A stretch of 64,000 nt of DNA from positions 9,920,001 to 9,984,000 of the forward strand of contig JASJZC010000005.1 in the NCBI GenBank assembly GCA_037178855.1. Direction: 5' to 3'. A model generated the notes under the pieces. It was not told the origin of the DNA and did not search any database. It saw only the letters and a list, made by a program, of their open reading frames with translations. Positions 21,412 to 34,232 of the stretch are shown piece after piece. Made by a program: the position numbers and the translations under genes. Position 1 is the stretch's first letter, and each line of letters starts with the position of its first letter. This DNA comes from Oscheius sp. JU75. Lineage: Eukaryota > Nematoda > Chromadorea > Rhabditida > Rhabditidae.

Positions 21412-21602
21412 ATGAAGTGTTTTTTACATTTGGAAAGAGAGAGAAAGAGACAGAGAAAAAGAGAGGCTGTCTCTCGTCTACTCTGATAGATCTCTCTCGT
21501 AGTAGATCCATAGCTCGCAAGCATCATTTTTGCCACCACGTCTGGCAATAAAAATGAAACCACAGAAATTGTTATTGGTTCACCATTTCCATTGCCTTCA
21601 AA

Positions 21603-22288
21603 ATGTTCGTCAGCTGCGTCGTTTGTCACAAAGAAATGAAAGGTACGTTCTCCTGTTCATACGATTTATTGAAACTTTCAAGAAATTCTAAAAATCACTA
21701 TCACCACGTTCTGACTCAGCATATGAAAAATTTTTCTGTTCGATCTGTGGATTTGGGAGCAATATGTACGCAGATATACAGTGGCATTCGCAAGAACAAC
21801 ACTGTAGGAACACTTATTGGCTTAGTATCTGCTTCGAAGAGAAGAAGCCGCAAGACGGTCAATCAGACACCCAGACCACCATCATCCACTTTCATATCAG
21901 CCTGACTTCTCCACTGTGGACATTTATCAACAAGAGCAATGTACTGATGAAAAAAATATCCGCATCGACGCATTATACAGATAGTCCAAATACTGTAAAA
22001 TTTATCGTCATGGAAAATGGCGCCAGCACTGTCAGTCGTTCTTTCATCGTATGGAATTCGGTTTCAGGCACTCCAGAAAAGTATATCGTTCGAGAACATC
22101 TGTCCAGAAACATTTACAACTGCTTGATCTGTCCTTCTTCCTACAAACAGAGGAGTTCTTTGACCTCGCACTTCCGATTAAGACACGACGGTAAAGAACA
22201 TATTGTGATCATGGATAAGGAAGAGTACGAGGTGGAGTTTCATGAATGGTTAGTCAAACACTTTGAGGGAACGGACGAGACCAGCTAG
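21603..22288 (+). CDS. small C2H2 zinc-finger protein
   Basis: Two exons (21603-21642, 21720-22288) give 202 aa. A short Cys pair (VSCVVCHKEM) opens the protein. Finger 1 reads FFCSICGFGSNMYADIQWHS with following H and C residues (C-x2-C-x12-H-x5-H). Finger 2 near the C-terminus reads CLICPSSYKQRSSLTSHFRL followed by RHD (C-x2-C-x12-H-x4-H). The tail is acidic. The two fingers suggest nucleic-acid binding, though some such proteins bind protein partners. A GAATAAAATT polyadenylation signal lies about 50 nt after the stop. Confidence 0.7.
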
Positions 22289-25200
22289 GTTTCTATTTTC
22301 CTCTATACCTCTGTCTATGTTTCTCTGTCTCCTGCTTGCGAATAAAATTTCTTTCAGTTCATTGGCACCAGAAAAGCAGCCTGATCAGCCAAAAGTCATC
22401 TTTCACCAATCACATTTCGTGAAGAGGTCAAGAGCACGCTATGATAAAGGGTAGAAGTTTGCAGACGAAGAACCGCACTCAGTTTCTAAAAACAAGAAGT
22501 GCAGGTTATCACAGTAGTAGTGACAATATAGACTCAATACAGTTTGTACGTTTTTGCAAGACAGACAAATTGGTCACCCTACGTGCTCCCGTCTCTATTT
22601 TTGCCCTTGGTCCGACTCGACCAACAGCAGTCGTTTGTGCAGCTAGTATTTCCCGCAGCTCGTCTTTGTTTTGGCCTCCCCCATCCTCCCTAGTCAACAT
22701 TCGGGGTGAACGACTCTCTGCTGCCCTTTCCCTCTTTTGGTAGTCTCATCTTCAATATCTACTTTTTTCAGTCTCGTAGTCTAGGAATATCCGTTTCCCG
22801 CCACGAAATCGGAGTAGTTTCCTCTTCAAAAAGCCCTCGCTGACACTCTCGAGGTCGGCCATCTCTGCTGCCTCTCGAGGTCGCAAACCACTCGACCCCA
22901 CTCCATTTCTCGGAGTAAAAACATCTCTTTTTCACTTTCATTCATCTAGTGTTTTCTGCTCTTTTCTGAGAAGCTTAGAGCCTTTTGTAGAACTCAATAA
23001 GCAAGTTTTTTGCCTGATTTGCGCACTTCCTGACCGTTTCCTTTTCGGAGTTAATCAGTTTAATATGACGATGACAACTGTCCAAAACGCATTTAAAGCA
23101 TTTTTGTGGTCGAAGTTACAGTTTTGAAGATTAGTGACGCTCTGTAAAGTTGTAGTTGATTGAAACCTATATATTTACAGAACATCGGTAAGCTGAAAAA
23201 TGTCTTCTTCGACCCCCAAATAGCATGCCACAACTGTGCTCATCTTGTCTTATTATCTTGGCTCACTAATGGTTCAAAGAATGTTATCGTGAAACAATCT
23301 ACACTGCTAATTTGTATTTATCTGCAGCCTGTATGCATAAATGTTCGGTTGTATCAAAACTTGTTACAAGTTCAATCAAAATACTAGTGATAAGTAACGC
23401 TGTCAAACTCTTTCTGGTCCAGATGCTGCATTTGATTGTTTCCTAGGGTTGTTTCTATCTTGGTCTATCAGACTACTAAGGGGTCTGGAAGCTAATCTCA
23501 AAATATGCCACCTGCCTCTCAAAAACTGTTTATCTTTCAAACCGTGCTCAACCGTTTCTTTTCGATTTATACTTCTTGTCGGTCGAAATATTTTGTTCTC
23601 TACGTCTTTACACCACTCCTCCAGTCTCCTAACCACTGCCTTCCACACTTTTCGATCACGTTTTTTGTCTCTTGAGCACATCCGTCCATTGTCGGCGCCC
23701 TCTGGCTTTGCGAGAGCGAGAGGGCGTCCATTTCGAGCAAACACAGAGAGTCTTTGAATGGAGCTCCTCTCCATAATTCAGCCTGGCTCAGTCTTTCTTC
23801 TCTGTCATGCATTCCTTTTACCTTTTTTGCTGCTCGACTCTTCACTTCCTGTTTACCGGCAACACTTTTTCTCCCTTTTCCCGACGAAATCAAACTTCTC
23901 TGTGGGCTCAACGGCTGCGAATTGACGCCCGCATTTGTAAACTGAAACTGTTTGCTGAAGTCGCAGTCAGCTCCCGAGCTAATCAGCCTTCTCTCTCCGT
24001 GTGTGGAAAATTTTCAAATTCTTGCTCTCTCGACTATCCTTTCCCTGAACTTGGCGGGTGTTCTCTGACCAGCTCGTTTGCTCGGAAAAAAGAGGGAGCC
24101 AATTGCTGTCGGGACCAATGGCCCCAGTGACACCAGCGGCCATCTTCAAAAGAGAAAAGCTGTGAATTGTTCTCTCGGAATGGGATTGGGTTCAGAGAAC
24201 GAGAAGCTTGGCCTTTGTGGCATTCTTGCAGAAGAGATTGAGTGACAGAGACCGTGGGTTTCCGCCCCTAATTCCCGTCCTCTCCACACTTCTTCCATTC
24301 AAAGGTGAACACATTCAAGCCCCACCCTTGATCCAAAGAAAGGGAGTGGTTTCTTTCTCCACCATTCTCCTCCTCACTGTTAGGGGCCTATTGTTATGTT
24401 GACGCTCGTTGAAAGTCGTAAATGTACAGGCTGGAAGTACAAATAGCCGAGAAATAGGAGAGAAGGATGTGTCAATTTGTATGCCGTTGTGGTGTCGTAA
24501 ATTCGGTCGCGGCTGTCTCATCTCTTACTGTTGGTGACACACGCACGGCTCAAGGTCTCCGAAGAGAGAGGGGGAAGCCCAGCTGGACTGTTGTCTTTAC
24601 CTGATAACAAAAGCAAATGTTGAGAACCTGTCTGTCGCATGGACTCTTTTCTCTCGCCTTTTTAATATTCTGACAATGAGACAACAACAGGAGGGAACAA
24701 CAACACAATATTTTTGAACTATGAACAGCTCAGTCAGACTGTCCAAACAGGGTGGTCAGCTTGTTTGTTCGTGGTGAGAGAGAGGGTGTCAAGTGAGAAA
24801 AGTTGATCAGCGATACAGATTTCAAGTTCTCTGTCTCTCTATACAGTTTCCACGATTCCCACAATAATTTCTGCCTGTTCCGCGCTCCACTTCCCACACA
24901 TCCGTCAGTCATATGCAATTTCTCTTCTTCCCCTCCTTTATTAAATTCCCCTCTGTCCCGTCCATCTCCGGCCTCTGTTTTATGTCTTTTCCTCCTATAC
25001 TAACCAATTCTCTCTTCACTTTTTAAGACTCACGTGCCGATTCAAATCCAAATGTTGGTCCAGGTGTGATGAGGTCCCCACTATGCAAATGTTCCCACGG
25101 AAGCCAGTTTGGGCGTATGGCTTTGAAAAGTGTTCTCTTTCTCTCTCAGAGCGGGACATTATTGTTCGGCTGCACTTTTCAAAACGATGGATAGTCGGCT

Positions 25201-28200
25201 TTTTAGAGACATTTGACTCTCTGAGACTAGTTTTCTTAAGGAGTCATGCTATAGAACTCCAGGGCTATTTTAAGACCAAAACAGCCTCTTATTGAAAGTC
25301 GGTATAACAACTTTTTTGAACGTTTCTCATCCTGTTTCTCAGTGAGCATGAGTTTTTGCTGGATACTCCGTGACAGTTTCTGGCAGTTCCGATCCAAGGT
25401 TCGAATGAACATGGTGAGCCTTCCGTTTTGCCTCATTCTCTTCCTTTAATGCTCCTGTCATTTCATAGTTTCTCCGTTTTAATCTCTCCTCTTGATAGGC
25501 TTCGTCTTCAGAATGACTAGCCTCATTTTTCAGCTAACCACAAGCTGTTCTTCAAAGAAGTCCTGTCTCTCGGCACTATTTCTTGTCATTCTGTCTTTCT
25601 GCCTCGCTTTCCCTCTGTCTATCTCTGTGTCTCTGTGTCTCTAGCTCTCTATCTTGTTATCCCTCCCAAAATAGTACGAAAGGTGAAAAGTCCTCAAGAC
25701 TCTTCCAGGTCATTTGTCGAGAACTCCATTTGCGAGGGAAATGGGCTCTGGTCCCCGTTAGGGGGACAAATAAGTTGTGTATGCTTGTGTCTGGAACCTA
25801 AGAGGACACCAGACATTACTGCCTCTTTCCTTGTACTTCTCTTGAAAGTGAAGGGCTATCTGGAAAACAAGAGTGTGCTTCTCTTCCCTCACAAGCTCCG
25901 TCGTGGGTGGACTCTTCGTCTCACTCTCTCAGTCTCTCTACAATCGATAGCAGGTTGTTGCTCTATTAGAGATATTAGAAAAAGATGTCAGTTTTTTTGT
26001 GAATTCTAATAGTTTTTCTTCCTAATTTATTTCATCTCACTTTTCAAGAGTCTTCTAGAATATCATTTTTGAGTGAATTTCCCTAAAGGATGCTCATATC
26101 CAGCAGAGATAGGGAACTTGTAAGGACCTTTCGGAAATGTCACCAGATTTTTTCAGTGTTCTTCCATTCTTACAAAAAGTGTCACAATGGACAAGAGAAA
26201 CAGTTGGCTTGGAAAGTGACGACCCTTTTCCCCCTTATCATTTTCAATCAGAAAAAGTGACGCTTCCCTGCAATTTGTGACATCAATATGTGCGGGGGTG
26301 AGCTATAATAATTGCCATATTAGTATTTTGTCTCTCTTATTAATAGACACGCCCCTTTATCAGTGTTCTTCACAACCAGACAATCTGACGCTACTCCTGT
26401 CGACTTTTCAGATAGAGGAAGACATTTGTCAGTTGGACAATGCTCTGCAAAGTGTTGGAGTTTTGGAGCAATTCTACAACTTTGTAAATCATGTCAGAAC
26501 TTAAAAATGGTCCTGACTCTCAAAAAGCCTACGTAAACGCTGCGTTCGGTCAAGTCCTTTTACCCTTCTTTTCATTACCACCCGTACCATCTCGGTCTTC
26601 GAACATCAAAATGACAGAAAATGAACTGAGTACTACCCTCTGGCTTTTCTTTCTATCCGCCGTTTTGTTCGAACACTCTGTTTACCTGCTCTGCCCTCTC
26701 GGTTCCCCCTTTTTCCCCGAGAATTGACCTTTACTCTGACGCTCAGGCTCTCTATCTCTCCACAAGAATTACCTCTCAAACCTTTGATTCAGCGTGGTTA
26801 ATCGTCTAAAATTAGAGTTTTCGCGAATGGCCGAACCAGAGAACTTTTGGAGGTGAAGTGTTTTGGCGACATGCAGTATCGGTGTATGCTTCTTTGTGAG
26901 TATGTAAGACTACTTGTGGGAGGTTAAGTAAATGTTTTCCGGAGAGAGGAGTAGTTGTCTAGACTCTGTCCCCTCTCTCCCTGCCTCTGTCTAAATCTCA
27001 GAAATGATATCGAGATAGTGGGGTTAAAGTAAAAATCCAGAGCTCTGAAGCATCCTACAAGGACTACCCGTACTGCCTCGTATGGTAATCAGTTACGGTT
27101 AACAGAACGCAGGCTTCATTTTTCGTTAAACGCAGATAAACAATATTCTTCTAGCTCTTTACAAGATATCCCGCGTACCGTCTCGTCTCCGTAATCTTTA
27201 CATATGTTCCTAGCCGTTCAAGAATGCTTTGAACTTACGTCTCTGATTTTAAGTTTTCGTCATAAGATGTCTTTTCTTGGGACAGCTGTTCCGAACTCTG
27301 GGTCCACTCAGTTCCTTCGATTTTACCTTTTCACTTACCCCTCCCCCCAGGATTTTCTTTTCTTTTGACTAAACCTCTTCTCTTCTTTTGGAATATTTCA
27401 TTAATTGATCACTGATCTTGACCACTTTTTCCAACTGTCCGTACAGCCCTCGATCAACGTGTTCTTTCAAGTAGATCCCGGTGTAACGAGGGATAAACTC
27501 ATTTTTCTTGGGCTCTGGATATCCATCTCACGATCTATTTCCTCCCCTCTTGAAAAAGTACTGGTCTTGAGAGGCCAGTCTTGCCAGCTGTGTTCCTCTT
27601 GTCTCATCTCACCTTCAGTATCTATCTCTCTATCTCTATGTCTCTCTATCTGTCTGTCTGACCTTTGTCTCTCCCCGTCTATTCACCTGTCTTCCTCTCT
27701 CCCCTCGATTCATCCCCTTAATCAACAGCTATTAACCTTGGAATCGAATCTGTCTCTTTCTCTCTCTCTCTTTGTTTCTTTCAAAATATTAGGGTTAGCG
27801 GTGTGTCTCCGGTGGGAGCGACAGGTGTCCAGTCGGAAGGATGATGGCCTGACCTTGTACTTGAATGGGATTCAATCCCTCCGGTACAGGAAAAAGTAAT
27901 ATGTATCTTCTTGGATCCCTATATCCAGACACGAGACTAACAATAAATATCAACAGCTGGGGCTATTATATTCCTAGACGGGGGCAGCCCCTCTTCTCGT
28001 TTCATAATGTTTTGCCACGTGTCACACGAGCCTCGAACTCTCTTGGACAAGCCTGCAGCTTCCTTTTTTCCCGGGATGAAGATCATGACTGAGAAGATAC
28101 ATGAGACAGGGGGATTGTTGCGTCAGAGTGACGTGACAAAGGTGTACAGAACTTCGCTGTATTCTCTCCGCTTCGGAGATTTTCAAGTTTGTTCTATGAT

Positions 28201-31200
28201 CCCACTCTGGCAATCTTTGTAGAGCAACTGGCCCAAAATGTGCTCAAAAATACATACCGTGCTTTTCCTTGCGTGTTCTTTCCCGGAGTTCTTGCAGCCG
28301 GAAGAGACCAGCTGCAACATTCTCTTCTCTATTTGGACAAGCTATTGCGTAACTATACGAAATGTGTAGTGACCCTGTACCAGTAGAGAGAAGGTGGACC
28401 GTGACAGTGATAGTAGCTGTCCCTCCTTAGTCTACCGTACTCACAACTTCCCCAATGTCTCTCCTTCTCCGATTTAAAGAAGACCAGTGGGTGGGACCAG
28501 CTGCTCCTCCCCGTTCCCTTCGACCGGAACTCCTTTCCACTCTACCCCCTTTCCGTGTTTCTTTGCGGTTTTGCAAGCAACAGCGAGAACGCGTGCGGGA
28601 CATATGGTTAGAACTTTGATCATCCTATCCCCATCTTCTCTGGATGAATGCACCAAAGTTTTTTGTTTTCTCTCGATCTCTTTGAACGCGCTGTTGGAAC
28701 TAATAGGATTTCATGCGAGTAATGAGACCTAATCAGGGTGGGAAACAGTACGCTGCCTAGAGAGAACGTTCTCTTTGACGAAACTGGTTCGGCGAGGGAG
28801 TCAGTCATTCTCTTCCCGTAAGTGCCTCACAACCTCTCCTCCTTATCCTCATACACTTCCTTTTACTAACCAGACCCTTAGCCTGTCTCATTCTTTCTAT
28901 CTCACTGTTTCTCTATCTCTCTATCTCTCTCCGTCTCTGTCTTTCTATCTTTCAGTCTTTGTGTTACTCTGTCTCCTTGTTTCTCGTTTTTCAAGGAATG
29001 CCAAAGAGAGCTGTTAACAGCAATATGTCACATTACTGACCGCCTTTCCATCATCTCTTTCACATGTTTCCCGGGGCTTATGCCAACAGTTATTGGTTAT
29101 TGCGAACATCAACGTAATTGGAGCCTGCGTGAACACGCCTCAGAAAACAGTGAAACGTTTACATTTATCATAATCACTGATCGAGCGGAATAGATTTGAG
29201 TATGAGTAAATAGCAAAAATAACATGCTTATAGACATCATCGGCTTCGAGCTTGGAGACAAGTGATTGACGGCTTGTTGACTAGCAAAAGGCTGGAGGAG
29301 ACTAATGGCTCGATAGTGGGAAGATCGGATTAGTTGATTTGAATGGGTAGAAAAATGGGAAAAAAATGAAGCCCTTCTTTTGTTCAAATAGCCTAACTGT
29401 CCTGTCCGTCATTTCAAATGTGAAGCTAAACGCTGTCCAACTTGAAACAGTGTCTCGCGAGGCAGGAGGCCATAACGAAGACGCTGTCTACCCGTCGAAG
29501 ATGTGGCTCTCTGGAACTCACTTTTAGTTTTCAGAGCTCTCTCTGTATTTCAAATTCCCTTCGCTTTGTTTATCTTTCCACTAACCGTTTGCTGATTTAT
29601 GACTCTTCCTATCTCTGGATTTCCTGACAGGCCATTTGTTTTCTGACAGTTGTTTATTGCTCCCAGAGCGTACTCCTCCAGCCTTCTAGTAAGCACTCAC
29701 CCTCAATTTTATCACCTTAGAAAGAGAGACAGAGAGATTGAGGTTCACTGAATCTCTCCAGACATTGTTTTTGTTTGTCTCCTGCCAAAAAGGGGGCGGA
29801 GCTCTCTTCCGGGGGAAAACAGCCCGAGTTCATATGTTGACACTCGTTTTTGCTTTTCGCAGGTCACGTGTCCCGAATAGACTGTCTCCAGTTTCATCCC
29901 TCACTAACCTCTATTCTCCTCCGGTAAATATGTTGATTTGTGGCAATCAGGCAAGTCAGCAGGATTCCGAAATATGGCTCCTAATCAAATGATTTGTTCG
30001 CGAGCGATGAACCGCGAACAATTTTCGGACTCCTTACACAATTAGAGATCGGGAGTTTTGGGGTCTCTCTCTCTCTCTCTCTATCTCACGATTCTGCAAC
30101 ATGTTCCTCCTACTTTTGGTAATTTTTCCTGTTTGTATTTACCAGAAGTTTCACGTTTCCTGTGGCTGTTTATAGTTTCCGGCTGCTCAGAGTAGGAATG
30201 CAGTTGCTTTAAAACAGAACCAAGATCTTTTTGGGAATTCCCGTTCCTCCTCCCAAACTTCCGAACCCATCCTCAAATTATTCAGTCGAGAGCAAATTCC
30301 ATTGTTGTTCCACCCTCTCAAGTATTATTGTCCTGTCTCTCACTCTCTGCTACTCTCTTCCCCTCCATCCAAACTTTTATAATGAACCCAGTTTTCAGCG
30401 GCCTTCATCATGGTTTCCCACGTCAATCGACGGTATTCTGATGCTAGGCGGCGCCTCTCATACCATTGTCTTTTATGCGGCAGCCGTTCCGGCGGTCGTC
30501 ATTGCTTGCTCATTATGGGGCCCGTGTCATGACAGCACTCTCTTTCTTCTTATTTCACTGCATATAATGGGTATGCGAACCTTACAGAGAGATAAAGAGA
30601 CAGCCATGAGATCCCTCAAATTGTTTACCAAAAGCGACACGAAGAGAAATTGAGTCCTTGATAAGGTTTTGTGGCCCCATGTCCAGTTATTTTCTTAGTA
30701 CTTATCCGGTTTTTACGGCCGTTCGAAGCAGTATCCCAGCTATTATCTTATCACTCTGTAGCGGAATTTCCATCTTGATTCAATGAAAACATCCGGTACA
30801 TACACTTATTCTTCTTCACCCTCTCAGCATAGTCATGTCCCATTCTTGGAAAACAGAACAATTCTCCGAAATATGACTGTGAGTCTGATTCACAACTCAA
30901 ACATTGAGTCCTCCTTGAAAAAGCAACTGACCGGCTCTAAGAGATTCAAATGGGCGATAAGGTCTGTGACAGGGAGGTGAAGTACTTTTTCTGCTTCTTC
31001 TCATCTGCCGACCAATGGCCCTTATATGGTCAGTGTCCTACCCCCATTTATTGTGGTGGGACATATTAGGGAATCGTAGAACAGTCTCTCTGTCTCTATC
31101 CCAGTTCTTCTGCTATCACTCCTCCTCTATGTAATTGATCGCTGCCTCGACTCTTATCTTCTGTCGGCTTGCCTTAACACCTTTCCTCCCCCTTTGCATC

Positions 31201-32978
31201 TTTAAGAAAACATAATCAGTTATCTGGATAGCATGTCTTTATTAGGCGGAAGTATTCTCTTTGATTACTTCCTGTGACTCTCACTCCAACGGACATAGCA
31301 GTCATAGCATATTTCCTGCTGGGAGGCACTTTCTGATGCATTTTCTTTTGAAAATGTCAGTTTCCGAAGGGAACCATTCAAATAGTCGGTCACGAAAGTT
31401 GTATCACCCATCCGGTCACTTTCGATTCTAGCCAATTGTTTTTGATTGGCTCATACAACTAGTTTAGTCGCATTCTCCCAGCGCTCACATAATATGCGGC
31501 CATTTGAACGAGGCGCAGCTAAACATGGGCTCTTTCAGAGTCTAGAGGCAGAAAAGTAAGGTGCTGACTGGCACGGTCATAAGCCCAATTACTTCTTTCC
31601 TAGCAGGGTTTGGAGCAGCCTTCTTTGTTCTGAAAATGAGTCTGGACTAAAGTCTAGACTTCTTTCTGTCTCTCTGCCTCTCTATTTCTCTGTATTTCTG
31701 TCTCTCTGTGTCTCTGCTAGTCTGTCTGTTTCTGTCTCACTATCTCTCTACCTCTCTATGTGTCTGTGTGTCCCCTCACTCTCTGTCTCTCGCTCGACTA
31801 CCTAGTACAATGTACTGTGACTCATGCACCAAACTAGTGTTTCCACTTCAAAGAACCAGCTGATCGAAAAACCACGTGGGTCATTTGTCTCCCTTGCCTT
31901 ACCCGAGTGCTGTTGTTGCACTTCGGGCCCCCAGTTCATTTTGCCACAGCCGCGTGTCCGCATTCTCCACCACGTGACATGCCGTCTGGGATTCAGTCTC
32001 GCGCCAAGTTGTTTGACGTGTTTTTGTCTGCTAGGGATTTCTTAATTCAGCCCATTTTTCTCTTTCTGTTTGGACCCGGTCTCTCTATCAGTTAGTGGTC
32101 TCGCCTCCCTGAGATGGACGCGCTCGGGCTGCGGAGAAAAACTACTGCAAACAGCAGCAGCCCACCCCACCCCACAACGGATTTTGTCTCGTCTCTCTCT
32201 CTCTCTTTCGACGCGTTCAGTTCTCCAAAGCAGATTATTGCCGCCAGCTTGTCCTAGGATACCTGGCGTGTTCTGCTTCTCTCTCTCTCTTTTTGCAGCT
32301 GACCTTGATTTTTGAATAGGGGGAATTCCCCCGCCTCGACAACATAATTGAATTGAATGGGGTGCAGAGAGAGATACTTGTTAAACCCATCAGACGGCGT
32401 TTTTGCTAGACCTTTCCAGATGCTTCGTGATTTGAAATCTTGGGGGTATTGCTCATTTTAAGTGGGTGCTTTTCTGTTCATCTTTCATGACTTCAGTTGA
32501 AAATCTCTTCCAATCTCTAGCCGAAAACATTTCCAACCAGATGTTATTATTGTTGTCTCCCCGAATTTCACGTTGTTTTCTACAGAATCATTCTGGTACT
32601 AGACTACTCTCTCTACGCTTCTTGTAAAAATTTTAAAGTGAGAGCTTACATTCAGTCATTCCAAAATATCTTTTGGCGCCCAATTTTTGGCAGCATTCTT
32701 CCATAGCCTTTCTTTGTTCCTCCATTTTTAGTACCAAAACTTGATTTTCAGCTTCTGTAATGCTGTTATTGGACAAGACGACTAGAGCAGATCAAAATCT
32801 ATAACTTTTCACAATGTCAAATTCCTGAAAATTCGTTCTTGAGCATGAAAAATGAGATAGAAGTTGGAAGCCCGCCAAAAAATATCGTGCTTCCAGCAAT
32901 CTTCCTCAATTTTGAGCTAAAAATCGAGCTTTTGACCAACACAATTATGTAGATTTGTAGAATTTGAACAGTTCTAAG
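22289..32978. other. long gene-poor stretch rich in CT/GTCTCT repeats
   Basis: No convincing coding gene over more than 10 kb. Open frames exist but lack domains, splice partners and codon regularity, and several are just microsatellite translated. The plus strand is visibly pyrimidine-rich. CTCTGTCT-type microsatellites occur near 25583-25650, 27615-27660, 28890-28960, 30065-30085, 31665-31800, 32190-32215 and 32278-32292. It could be a large intron, a regulatory domain, or intergenic space. Confidence 0.6.
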
Positions 32979-33233
32979 TTAGCAGAATCTCAAGAAGTCG
33001 TCTTGACCAATAACAGCTACCAAATCTCCCGTTTCTTGAACCGCATCCTCTTCCAATTTGTCTACAAATCTGTTCTCTCTGATCCCTAACCCCATTCCGT
33101 TGCATTTCAACCAGATCCCACTCTCGCTTGTGACTATGTATGTTAAAGTGGGATTGATGTATTTTGTTGTCTGTTTCACATACAATGTTGCCTCCTTCGT
33201 CCTCTTACACTTTCGGAGCATACACATTCCCAT
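32979..33233 (-). other. possible coding exon, unassigned
   Basis: An 84-codon minus-strand frame starting MGMCMLRKCKRTKEATLYVK and ending GQDDFLRFC before a stop has balanced composition unlike its microsatellite-rich surroundings. No domain is recognised, and no partner exon was found with confidence. Possible terminal exon or gene relic. Confidence 0.25.
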
Positions 33234-34232
33234 CCAAAGAGTAGAGCTAATTAAGGCGGTTTTTGGTCTCCTTCCTCTCGGCTTTTTGACGTTCCACTTT
33301 TTCCCGCTTAGTGGCTACTGTAAGGGGCTATCTGTTTGATTTCGCGGTAGCTGTTGTTTGGAGAGTGAGGGACAACGGGAGAGTGGAAGAACACTCAGAA
33401 AATCTGAGGGCTAATTAGAGAGGGAGAGAGAGAGTCAGTTAAAGAGAGTTCTGGAGTTCAGTAGAGCTCAATATGTCTCTCTGTCTTTTTCCCATTCAAT
33501 CGAGAGTTGCAAGGCTTCTGATAAACAACTCGAACTACCCATTTTCGGGAGCCGTGTATAATCAACACCTAAACGTAGGAGTTGGCAGAACGTCTATGTC
33601 TCTGATCTTTTGCATCTATCTTGACAGCATACAAAGAAACAGAAAGACAGAGACACAGAGAGAGACTCACACTTTTGGCTGCTTTCCAGTATTTTCTTAT
33701 CTGCAGACCGTCTCATATTTTCCAATCAGTCTTGATTCTCTTTATCCCCACTCGAATCTTGTCTCATCCCTTCTGATCCCGTTCCTCTTTCCCCATCTTC
33801 CAGTCCTTTTCCAGCTCACCTTTTTCCACCAACTTGCTGCCCTGCCCGCTCGCCATCACCAAATGACGCCCTCCACTCGCAGTTTTTCACTGCCTTGTTA
33901 TCATTAATCAGAATGGCGCCCTTTCCCAAGAAAACTTGTTTTCTCCCCACGTACGTCCAGGCTTCTGGCTTCAATCAAGAAATTGACTGTCTTTCTGTTT
34001 TTCTGTCTCTTTGTCTCTCTGTCTGTCCGTGCCACTCTCTGTCTCTCTCTTGTCTTTAAACTTTCTTAACATGTCCATGACACCCGTCAGTTCTTCAGTG
34101 CTTTTTTGTCCTTTCGAGACGCATCAGGTGTTTCTTCCAGTTCCCTCTCTCTCTCTCTCCCACCCTAATTCGATCATCTTCTCGATTTTCTTCTCAGTTT
34201 TTCTCGAAAAATGACCTCCTAATTTCCAGACT
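33234..34232. other. non-coding, microsatellite-rich
   Basis: No supported gene. AGAGACA/TGTCTCT repeats occur at about 33640-33665, 33985-34060 and 34140-34160. The last part is the presumed 5' region of the TPRA1-like gene, with an acceptor-like CTAATTTCCAG 3 nt before its ATG. Confidence 0.5.

Noticed and set aside
27405-27899. 164-codon plus-strand open frame
   Set aside because: Much of it is CTCTGTCT-type microsatellite translated into Leu/Ser/Cys runs; no domain or splice support.
30231-30653. 140-codon plus-strand open frame with hydrophobic stretches
   Set aside because: Pyrimidine-rich DNA gives such frames by chance; no family motif, paralogue or exon partner was seen.
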